Under the pieces are notes generated by a model. It was not told the DNA's origin. It ran no database searches and saw only the letters and a list, made by a program, of their open reading frames with translations. Made by a program: the position numbers and the translations under genes. This document shows positions 46,373 to 54,904 of a stretch of DNA of 64,000 nt, piece after piece. Every line of letters starts with the position of its first letter. Within the stretch, counting starts at the first letter, position 1. Origin of the DNA: Aegilops tauschii subsp. strangulata (Eukaryota > Streptophyta > Magnoliopsida > Poales > Poaceae); contig NC_053040.3 in NCBI RefSeq assembly GCF_002575655.3, positions 153,079,148 to 153,143,147 of the forward strand. Direction: 5' to 3'.

Positions 46373-47274
46373 CTAGGACGTGGGGGGGGGGGAGCCCCCG
46401 AGGCCAGAGGGCAGCACTCTGGAGACTCCGGGGCGTGTACAACCCCACTCATTATTACGTGAGAGTGTCATGGGCGGAGACCTTGACAGGAAATGGGCCT
46501 TGCTTAATGGGTAGAACTTCCGGAGGTGCTGGATGTTCCAGGCGTTCTGGATGGGGATCCCGTCCAGCGTCTCCAGGCGCGCGGCGCCAGGCCTGGAGAC
46601 GTGGGCGACCCTAAACGGGCCCTCCCACATGGGTGAAAGCTTATGCAACCCTTCCCTGGAGAGCACCCGCCATAGGACAAGATCACCCACCTTGAGCGTC
46701 CTGGAGCGGACGCTGCGGCAGTGGTACCGCCGCAGCGCCTGCTGGTACCTTGCCGCTCAGAGTGAGGCTTGACGGCGGTGTTCCTCCCCCAGCACGAGAT
46801 CCATCCCCCGCGTGGCGTCCTGGCATGCCTCGTCAAACGCCAAGACCCGTGCGGAGCAATGCCTGACCTCGTGTGGGAGAACCGCTTCGGCTTCGTAGAC
46901 GAGGAAGAATGGAGTTTCGCCCATAGGCTTGGTGGTGGTGGTGCGGATGGACCACATCACGGACTAGAGCTCGTCCAGCTAGCCCCTGTTGCAGGCCTCG
47001 AGCTTCTTCTTGAAGGTTCTTGCCTTGAGGCCTCTCAGGACCTCCGCATTGGCGCGCTCGGCCTAGCCGTTGCTCCTGGGGTGTGCCACTGAGGCATAGC
47101 ATATCCGCGTTCCAAGGTTAGCACAATACGTTTTGAAAAGGTTGCTAGTGAACTGCGAGCCATTGTCGGTGATGATGCGATTAGGGACCCCGAACCGGCT
47201 CACGAGGCCCTTGATGAACTTGACTGTCGAGCCGGCTGGGATGGTGCGGACAGCTTCCACCTCCGCCCACTTGG
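46373..47274 (-). pseudogene. Gypsy integrase, C-terminal half
   Basis: It continues the frame of 59,184-59,483 across the 11.9-kb insertion: the host codons join at the duplicated CCAAG to read IDKFTK then WAEVEAV. It contains the second catalytic region (IITDNGSQF) at 47,100-47,170, further core pieces (46,757-46,960), and the C-terminal GPF module (LSPMWEGPFRVAHV, 46,590-46,690). Several stops and frame changes between these pieces show decay independent of the insertion. Confidence 0.8.
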
Positions 47275-48710
47275 TGTGACACCCCAAAATTTTGACCTTG
47301 TTTTATTTATTAAATTTTTTTGCCAGGAAATAAAACTTTTCCGTTTATCAAGATTTACCTTTTTGTTATTGTGGATTTTTTTACTTCAAGTGGAAAACTT
47401 TCAATAGGTATTGTTGGACTTGAATACTCTCTTTGATAAAACAATTCTTTATCAGTGGATTTAAATTTGCAAGATTTGTTTTCTCAGAGCTTTATCCTTT
47501 TAAAATGATTTCTTTTGAATTTGGAGCCTGTTTTGCACTACAACCATTTGACAAATGCATTTGAAATTTCCACCAAAATTTGGGGATGTCATGTGATGTT
47601 TCCACATCACTGTTATGCAAAAATACCTTTCGGCCATTGGAGATTTTGAGCTCTACACCAACTTTTCCAATCTGGTCCAGTGGGCACTTTTGCACTACAA
47701 CCCATTTAAATATTGTTCTAAAAATTCTTCCAAGTGTTTGGGGATGTCAGGGGATGCATATAATGCAACTTCATGCTAAAGCCCTGTGATGTTCTTTGAA
47801 ATATTTAAGTGAATCATCTTCATTTCTATTCTGGTCCAGTTTGGTGATTTGTACTGCAACCCCATTTTATTTTGCTCTAGTACCTTTGAGCTTTTTCCTA
47901 CCTATAGTCCTCCCTACCAAACCCTTAAGTCCAGGAGATTGGACCCATTGGCATATTGTTGGTGCATGCAATGATAGCCTTTAGTTTCTGCCCAAAGCTG
48001 GTTTTCTCAAAATCTTGCACTATCAACTTTCTGTTTTTGCCAAACCAACCTTACCACCTTCTTTAGCTCCCAAAGAGACTAGGATCTGGAGAGTTTGGCC
48101 ACCCCAAGAATTGCCTAGATGCCCATGGCATTCTGTCGAATACCCTGTGTGCAGGAACAGTTTTGGCATGTCTCCTAGCTTGCATTGTGGACTTGAGCCA
48201 CTGACCCATCCAGCATGTCCATTAACCTCCCAGATGTCCCTAGCCCTGGCCTGCTAACTGCCCGCATCACCCAAGCTCTCTAGAGCGCGCTGGCATTTCG
48301 TCGAACACCTGCTGTGCGTGCTCCGGGCGCGCCCAGAGCGCACGTTTTGCACGCGCGCGCACTGAGTCGCCGCGCCGCACTGCCACCCTCGACGCGTCCC
48401 TTCACTGGACCCAGCTCGCCTGCAGAGCCGCGCCGCGCACTCGCCCTCTCACCAGTATGCTCCAAGCCGCACTGGCGCCCTACAGCGCCGCCGCCAGAGC
48501 TCCCTTGGCAGCACGCCCGCGTCGGCAGTGGGCTCTGCCGTGGACGGCGCCGCCCAAGCCACCCGCGCACGCCAGCTGCCCCAGGGAACAGCCCGTGCTT
48601 ATCCTCATGCTCGTCGGCACGCGTTCGTCGCCGCCACGACGCCCTGCAGCTACAGCAACGGCGACCCGTCGTCGATCTTATCCACTGCCGCGGAGCCAGC
48701 CCCGTCGTGC

Positions 48711-48717
48711 TATAAAA
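48711..48717 (+). promoter_or_regulatory. TATA box in the 5' LTR
   Basis: GTGCTATAAAAGGAGG is the best LTR promoter candidate; the same string occurs at 56,342-56,348 in the 3' LTR. Confidence 0.6.
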
Positions 48718-50424
48718 GGAGGCCCCGTGCTCCTCCGAGCACTCAGGCAACCCCAGTCCACCCCCGTAGTGCTCCGGCAGCCAGCAATCGTCGGGGAAAG
48801 TCCTTTCTTCCTCGTCTCCGGCCAGCTCGGTCGCCGCCGCAATCCAGTGCCATTCGTCGCAACCGGAGCCTCCCCCGCCCAACCAACGCCATCAATAGTT
48901 TCCCCTGGTCCTTGCGGAGCTGCCCAGCATCTCAACCTCGATCGGAGATCACCGGAGCCCAAAGCGCACTTTGCTCCCGAACCCCCATCCGCCACGGAGC
49001 TCGCCGCCGGTGACCTCCTCTGTCCCCACCTGCCTAGCACCCACCGAGAGGACCGCCTCGGTCTGGCCGACCCATCCCTGCCCTCAGATGCCCTCGAGGA
49101 GCCGCCGTTCGTCACCGGTGATCGCCGGAGCCCCGCGCCGTTCGGGCAGAGAGAAGGGAGGGAGAGGGAGAACGGTCAAACCTGACCAGTGGACCCCTTG
49201 GACCCACTGTCAGTGACCCGCGCGGCCGTTCTCTCTGTTTAAGTGAAAGCGCAAAGGCTCGGAGTACGTCACCTCTGCTTTGAAAGCGTATTTTCCCCGA
49301 AGCGTTTTCCTTTTTCTGTTTTTATTAAAACAGAGATTTGACCAGACTTTGACCAGCTATAACTTTTAAAATAAAACTCCAAATGAGTTGATTCTTTTTC
49401 CTACCTCTCTCAAATTTCATCTAGTTTATTTTAAGATTTATTTCAAAAATATTTGAGACAATTTTTTGTACTGTGTTTGAAATATGTGTTGTTTGGATAT
49501 TTCTCAAAATAGGATTTTTGGAGAAAAGGGAAAGCTTCCAAAAAGTGCATCCTTTGCATACTCTCGAAGGCAAGCATTTCTGAACTCAGGCATAATATTC
49601 CGTGGTGGTGTTCTGATGCGATTACAACACCAGTTGGCTTGGAGTATGCGTTATCTCTATGTAGCGATGAAGTCTCGTACATGAGTGCACTTTGGAGTTG
49701 TTTTGTGGTCAGCAATGGATACGCTAGTGTTTTAGATCATCCTCGTGAGCTCCTCATGCATACCGGAAGGTAGCCGGGAAAGTCGTGGTCTTGGGTAGAC
49801 ACGAGCTTGTCCCTAGTCCCTCGTCGAGACGAGTATGTCCGGTATGGCATGGTGAGGCTTGATGAGTGGTGATTTATTCCACTAATGGTAATATTGTTGG
49901 AGGATACTTGGACCACCTGAGTCGGTCGTAAGTCGAGTCTTGGTCAGTAGCTTCCCTATTTGTTGGTACCACCACTTGTCCCTGTCGTAGACGGGGCATG
50001 GTTCAGTAAGTTGTCAACCCCTTGCCAAAGCACACACCGTACAGAGAGGCCATAGTGGAAGATACCGGAGGCCTCCGGTAGGCATGCCACTTGGTCCGGG
50101 GGCATGGGTGTTTTCCGGTTGGGACCGAGAGGGGGGGCACCCCCTTAGAGCGCGCGAATAGAAATTTGATCCCATGCTACGTCGAGGTTGTAGCCTCCCC
50201 ACTTAGAGTTTTGCTTGGCAGGTGTCGTGGGTGATTCCAGACACCGGTGAGTTAAGCTGGTGTGTGCAGGTCAGGCGTGTTTTCAATTAAAAGGCCATAG
50301 ACGGAATTAGTCCCGGTGGACTAAATAAATCCGTTACTCGTGGGAAAATAGTACTCCCTCTGCAGAGGATACATCCTGTTGGATAGCCATGTTCATAGGT
50401 AAGGACCACAGTCTAAATCGAGTC

Positions 50425-50580
50425 TAGTAACGATATTCGGATGGAGAACGATTTAACTAGAAGCTTAGTAACGGTTTTCGGATGGAGACACGGTTAACTG
50501 GATCATAGTAACGGTATTTGGATGGAGAACGAATTAGCTAGAGCTCAGTGACGGTCTTCGGATGGAGAAACGGCTAGACT
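50425..50580 (+). repeat. 41-bp tandem repeats in the 5' LTR
   Basis: Four copies of a unit centred on TAGTAACGGTATTCGGATGG. The same array is at about 58,057-58,212 in the 3' LTR. Confidence 0.85.
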
Positions 50581-50720
50581 AGATTTTCATTTATGACCTG
50601 TGACATCTGAAGATCATGTTGTACGTTTGTTGTTATTATTACGGACTAACCTTTTACATTATGTATTGTATTGAGTATCCCTGGGATGGTTCTACCTCCT
50701 GGATATCCACGGTGATTATT

Positions 50721-51005
50721 CTTTTATAAGCCCTTTCTGTGGTGTCGCTCAGACGCCCGACTGCGGCATGCGTGTGGTTTATTTATTCTTTTATAAGCCC
50801 TTTATGTGATGTCGCTCAGGCGTCCGACTGTGGCACGCACTGTCTTTCTTTTTCTGTTATAAGCCCTTTACGTGGTGTCGCCCCGACGCCCGACTGAGGC
50901 ATTAATATTCTTGCATCTTCCTCTCGAGGAGTCATTCAGACCCTCGTTTGGCACCGGCATCATTATTCTTGCAGTTTCCTCTCGAGGAGTCATTCAGACC
51001 CTCGC
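50721..51005 (+). repeat. Tandem repeats in U5 (three units of about 75 bp, then two of about 48 bp)
   Basis: Three units carry CTTTTATAAGCCCTTT, GTGTCGCTCAGACG and CCGACTG. Two further units carry CCTCTCGAGGAGTCATTCAG. A matching array lies at about 58,352-58,640 in the 3' LTR. Confidence 0.85.
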
Positions 51006-51554
51006 TCAGTGCATTTCTTTTACTTCCGTATTGCACGTCCATATTTTTTTTCTACACGCGTGCATCCCATATCTCTGTTTACTTCATGGTAGACTCATCA
51101 TTATAAATGTTTCGGAGTATGATTATCGCCTGTCATATTATACCCTTGTTCTAAATGTTTGCGAGTACATTCAAACGTACTCACTGGCTTGTCCCTGGCT
51201 ATTGTCTTGGCCAGATTTTCGCGCATGGAGATAAGCATCGCGGTGACAGCCTCGGAACCTACGTGTTGACGATAGCAGCCTGGCGAAGATAGGAGTTATC
51301 CTGGTCAGCTGTTCTTGTGGGAAATGGAGTCCCATAGACGCAGATATATCCAACCGCTTCCGCCCTCAACCATTAGAAACCAAATGTGGTACTCCTAGGC
51401 CACAATGGTCTTGTACTACATATTTTTTTGTACATTGCTTGGAATCCTTGTATCAAGTTGGTGCCTCATCAGCTAACAGTAATCCCGGGGCTGGTGAGCA
51501 CAAAGGCCGTTTTTTCTGGGAAATTATCATCCCAAAAATCCGGTCGTGACAGAC

Positions 51555-51568
51555 TTGGTATCAGAGCC
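51555..51568 (+). promoter_or_regulatory. Primer-binding site
   Basis: TTGGTATCAGAGCC begins three bases after the 5' LTR. It matches the initiator methionine tRNA-type site common to plant Copia and chromovirus elements. Confidence 0.85.
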
Positions 51569-51807
51569 AGGCTGACCATTGGCTAACCCTATCTTAGCCA
51601 GGTCAATAAACTTAGGTTAACCAGACCACCAGACCTTAACCTAACCCCCGGTCAAGCTTCCCGCGTAAGATAGCTCCACAGTGACCCGACGCCTTTCGGC
51701 GGACGGTGCCCAACCTATCAGCCTAGCCCGTCGATCCCGCGCCAGTGACCGACACCCAACCCGTCTCTATCGCAAGCGTGCGGAGGAAGACTCCGTCCCC
51801 TTTTCCC

Positions 51808-51815
51808 TATAAAAA
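51808..51815 (+). promoter_or_regulatory. TATA box of internal gene 1
   Basis: CCCTATAAAAAGGGC lies 61 bp before the ATG at 51,869, which predicts a 5' UTR of about 30 nt. Confidence 0.6.
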
Positions 51816-51868
51816 GGGCACGCTAGCCACAGCACAGCACAGCCTCTTCCCCCAAAACCAAAGCCACG

Positions 51869-52663
51869 ATGCCTGGTCCCATTGTTCACAATGAGACCAC
51901 CGCAACCAACCTTGGAGGTTTTGTGACCGTACTCGCAAACCTCACCCGCCGTGCCTATGCGTTAGAGGAGCCTCCTGAGTATGTTGTGTACCAGGGACCC
52001 ATGTACGGTGAGAGCCGTCAGTACTGGGCCACTGTGCACATCTACGGTAGGGGTCTGTCGCCAGAACGCCCCTACAGGTTCACTGGAAGGACAACTTCCT
52101 TTGAGCCACAAGCCATCCAACTGGTAGCCCGAGAAGCTATAGTTCAACTCCGGCACTTGTCGCCCAGGGTTAACTGTCGCTCGTTCTACTACTACCCCAG
52201 TCGTGACGGGTATGGTAGGCCGCCCCAGGTTGCCAACAGAGACCACGAGACAGATCCTGCACTCTTGCATCTGGTGCACTATGTAAGCGCACTAGAGCAA
52301 CTGTTCGATCAGGTCACCCTCGATCTGATCGCAGCTCGTGGAGAACTGGTTCGCCGAGCCCCGGCGAGAAGAGGCGCGGAGCCCGACACCGACAACCCAG
52401 TCGTGTTGTTCGGACACCCGATCGATCCCTTGAGGTCCGCCCCAGCCATCAACCAGAGTGCGTTGGTGACCCCAGAAGCACTTCGTCGCCTTTTGGGAAC
52501 CCATTCCAACGGGATTGTGGCCAACAATCCCCGCAATGGTCACCACCACTACCCCGACCCTGCAGCCCCTCAACCTCAGCCAGCAAATCCTGACGGAGAG
52601 ACCCGTGGAGAAACCTCGGCACCCGCCAGGCCAGCTCTCCTAGACATTAACGAAGTAGACTAA
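51869..52663 (+). CDS. Internal gene 1: 264-aa protein of unknown function
   Basis: An intact frame with its own TATA box, starting MPGPIVHNETTATNLGGF. Residues about 36-160 form a domain shared with gene 2: PPEYVVYQGP, then YWATVHIYG, YRFTGRTTSFEPQAIQLVAR, EAIVQLRHLSP, FYYYPSRDGYG and LVHYVSALEQL. The first half has the beta-beta-beta-alpha rhythm of a dsRNA-binding-like fold, but the basic KKxAK patch of true dsRNA-binding domains is missing, so RNA binding is speculative. The C-terminal third is Pro/Asn-rich and low in complexity, ending at an acidic tail. I do not recognise a gag or pol relation. It lies 316 bp after the 5' LTR. Confidence 0.75.
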   Translation: MPGPIVHNETTATNLGGFVTVLANLTRRAYALEEPPEYVVYQGPMYGESRQYWATVHIYGRGLSPERPYRFTGRTTSFEPQAIQLVAREAIVQLRHLSPRVNCRSFYYYPSRDGYGRPPQVANRDHETDPALLHLVHYVSALEQLFDQVTLDLIAARGELVRRAPARRGAEPDTDNPVVLFGHPIDPLRSAPAINQSALVTPEALRRLLGTHSNGIVANNPRNGHHHYPDPAAPQPQPANPDGETRGETSAPARPALLDINEVD

Positions 52664-52955
52664 GTCGCTTGAGTTGTATCAAGCCTTAGTTTCCCTACGC
52701 CTTGTAATGGTGTGATCTTGTATCACTTTTATTACATGCTATCTGCTTGAGCGCCCCTGTTTTTGGAGTAGTAGCTATGCATATGTACGTTGGCGTACAG
52801 TTGCATATTTTTCGGGCGCAACTACCAAGACCAACCCCGACAGCACCCACAGTAATGCGTCACATTTATGTGATATGTATATCTGTGGCTTTGACCCAAG
52901 TACAGGATCGACAACCAGTTACCCTTCACCCCGGTGGTTAACCCAGCCCCGGTGC
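52664..52955 (+). other. Spacer between internal genes 1 and 2
   Basis: Probable 3' UTR of gene 1 (AT-rich TGTAATGG...TTTTATTACATG near 52,705-52,738), followed by the promoter of gene 2. No frame of note. Confidence 0.5.
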
Positions 52956-52963
52956 TATATAAA
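52956..52963 (+). promoter_or_regulatory. TATA box of internal gene 2
   Basis: GTGCTATATAAAGGCC lies 74 bp before the ATG at 53,030. The longer in-frame start at 52,934 is upstream of this box and is therefore unlikely. Confidence 0.6.
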
Positions 52964-53029
52964 GGCCACTTCGTGACCTTGCCGAGTACTTCTCACCTTG
53001 TGCACTGCTCTCACAACCATTCCTTTACC

Positions 53030-53662
53030 ATGCCGACCCCCAGTATTTATCTGAGAACCCCAGACGCAACCCCCGGTAGTTTTGTCAAATTATTGTGGGA
53101 CTTTACCTGCAGTACCATGAGTGCCACCCGTCCACCCCAGTACGAGTTGCTCAAATCAAGGATCACCCCATCCACCTCGAAATATTGGGCAGTGGTGCAC
53201 ATCCCTCCCGCCTACCCAAACCAAGATCCAACGGAAGTTTCCTTCGTGGGGAAATCCATGCCGACTCCGCATATGGCCATAGAAGCTGCTGCGTACGAGG
53301 CGCTCACTCGTCTTCGTTTCGCGGTACCCTATGCCAGCGAGCGAGGATATTATTATTTTCCGAGTCGTGCAGCACCCGGAGAAGTTGCATCTTTTCCCGG
53401 TGGACGAATTGAGAGAGATCCAGTACTGGCCAACCTTGCCCAGTACGTTATCGCCCAGGAGCGTTTAACTCAGCGGGTAATGGGTTATCTCCAGAGCCTC
53501 GCTGATTTAAATCCTCGGATCGCTATTGGCAGACCACTGAGGCCTGACCAGGAGAGGAGCATTCATCGGCTGGTCAACCCGCTTCCCCCGATAGAAGAGG
53601 AGTGTGCCCCAGTACCAGAGGCATTTTCTCAGGACCTTGTCCTTTTGCCGTTTTCCTTGTAA
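53030..53662 (+). CDS. Internal gene 2: 210-aa paralogue of gene 1
   Basis: An intact frame starting MPTPSIYLRTPDATPGSF. The shared domain spans residues about 35-160: PPQYELLKSR, YWAVVHIPPA, VSFVGKSMPTPHMAIEAAAY, EALTRLRFAVP, YYYFPSRAAPGE, and a helical LAQYVIAQERLTQRVMGYL. Conserved positions against gene 1 include PPxY, YWAxVHI, FxG, AI, EA, LR, YYYxPSR, DPxL and YVxAxExL. It lacks the long low-complexity tail of gene 1. The tandem, same-strand layout points to duplication of one ancestral gene with its promoter. Both copies lack premature stops, which suggests constraint on the family or a recent master copy. Confidence 0.75.
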   Translation: MPTPSIYLRTPDATPGSFVKLLWDFTCSTMSATRPPQYELLKSRITPSTSKYWAVVHIPPAYPNQDPTEVSFVGKSMPTPHMAIEAAAYEALTRLRFAVPYASERGYYYFPSRAAPGEVASFPGGRIERDPVLANLAQYVIAQERLTQRVMGYLQSLADLNPRIAIGRPLRPDQERSIHRLVNPLPPIEEECAPVPEAFSQDLVLLPFSL

Positions 53663-54069
53663 ACGTCTCTGCTGTATTTATCATCCCAGTATTAATTTAC
53701 GTAGTGTAATTTTGTGCAACGGATCCGTTTTCTTTAGTTTCAGTTGTGTGAGCAGTTTTACTGCTGTCAGTTTCTTTTTAATTATTATTTTTCTCTCGCA
53801 ACATGTTTTTGAGGAGATTTCCTTCCCCGAGTCACTGCTGCGTATATTTTTTTTTCACGACATAGATTTTTATTCGCGCAGCATCATAACAGCAGACTCA
53901 CAGCTACAACCACTCGACCTCGAGCACTATTACAAATCCTTGAGCACTTTTTTGCGCCTAACTAACCACACTCGAGGACACCACAGTCTCAGTGAGATAA
54001 ATTTGTGAGTGTTCATTCGAGCACGAGCTGCCCCAGCACACTGACGACAGTTAGCGCTAAGCGCCGCGC
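53663..54069. other. Convergent spacer between gene 2 and gene 3
   Basis: T-rich stretches (53,765-53,800; 53,848-53,860) fit 3' UTR sequence of gene 2. The other half would be the 3' UTR of the antisense gene 3. I see no further gene. Confidence 0.45.
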
Positions 54070-54231
54070 CTAATCCACGTGATCGCCACCGCCGCGAAGA
54101 GCTAACACTCGAGCGGCAGCATCTCGACGATCATCCAGGATCATCGCGCACAAGAGCACGGAGAACCCCAGCAGCACCGCCAAACCTCCACACACCAGGA
54201 CCACATACCAGTCCGGCATCGCCTCCGCCAT
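54070..54231 (-). CDS. Internal gene 3: antisense 53-aa single-pass membrane miniprotein
   Basis: On the strand opposite genes 1 and 2, the frame starts MAEAMPDWYVVLVCGGL at 54,231 and stops with TAG at 54,070-54,072. Residues 8-32 are one hydrophobic segment with two Cys, flanked by a short acidic N terminus and a charged tail (DDRRDAAARV). A TATA box lies 102-108 bp upstream, with a CT-rich leader between, as in plant genes. The frame is open further upstream to 54,459, but those codons would lie at or above the TATA box. Function unknown; a tail-anchored or single-span protein is the plain reading. Confidence 0.55.
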   Translation of the reverse strand: MAEAMPDWYVVLVCGGLAVLLGFSVLLCAMILDDRRDAAARVLALRGGGDHVD

Positions 54232-54332
54232 TAGGGCCTCGGCTCGAGCTCCTGCTAGCAGCAATGGAGGAGAAGGAAGGAGAAGTAGAAGCGAGGCCAG
54301 GTGTGAGGAAGAAGAGAGGAGCACCGCGATCG

Positions 54333-54339
54333 TTTTATA
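54333..54339 (-). promoter_or_regulatory. TATA box of internal gene 3
   Basis: The minus strand reads GCTATAAAACG here. The leader that follows (CTTCTACTTCTCCTTCC and similar) is pyrimidine-rich. Confidence 0.55.
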
Positions 54340-54890
54340 GCTCGAGATCGGTGTACGGTGGGCGAGGTCCACCAACGCCACTCGTCGCTCGACCGCCGGT
54401 GTTCGGAGGCGAGTCCGCGAGCAGTGCCGACAGCGCACTGGCCCGCGAGGTGAGTGCACGCTGCACCGGCAGCTAGCACGCCGCGCACTACCACGGTACG
54501 GCCTCGATGCCCTACGAGCTAGGCATCGCCGGTGGAGGAAGCGCGGGAGAGCGCGCGAGAGGGAAGAGAGAGCCAGAGGTAGGAGAAGAGGCCGACAGTG
54601 GGCCCTGGGTCCACCTGTCAGCTAGAGAGAGCACTGTGCTCTCGGGTACGACCAGCGTATTTTAGTAATTTAGAATTTATTCTAAATTACTGTATCTGCG
54701 TAGAAATATCTCGTTTTCCCTAACCGTGGATTTTTCCACACTGCGCCAGTGTATCACACTGTGGTTTTACACCACTTATTGCCCTCTCACTATAGCCGCT
54801 TTCTTTTTGTGCAATTGAATGATTTCTTTTGATAAAATCAGTTTTTGTTCAAAACAGCTTTTAACAAATCTCGAGGACGAGATTTTTCTT

Positions 54891-54904
54891 AAGGGGGGTA
54901 GTGT
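54891..54904 (+). promoter_or_regulatory. Polypurine tract
   Basis: AAGGGGGGTAGTGT directly abuts the 3' LTR. The preceding CTCGAGGACGAG phrase is typical of the end of chromovirus interiors. Confidence 0.8.

Larger units (their letters stand above)
47275..51551 (+). repeat. 5' LTR of the LARD-like element
   Basis: It runs TGTGACACCCC...GGTCGTGACA. It contains a TATAAAA at 48,711-48,717 in a GC-rich segment, so a U3 of about 1.46 kb and an R-U5 of about 2.8 kb are likely. Pro/Ala/Arg-rich frames at 48,280-49,216 are compositional. Confidence 0.93.

Noticed and set aside
48280..49216. Frames of 133-242 aa in the long LTR (and counterparts at 55,911-56,848)
   Set aside because: Composition-driven Ala/Pro/Arg proteins in overlapping frames; lengths differ between the two LTRs because of single-base changes, and they straddle the LTR TATA box.
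54070..54459. Longer 129-aa reading of the antisense membrane frame
   Set aside because: The added N-terminal codons lie at and upstream of the TATA box, so the 53-aa start fits better. Kept as an alternative only.
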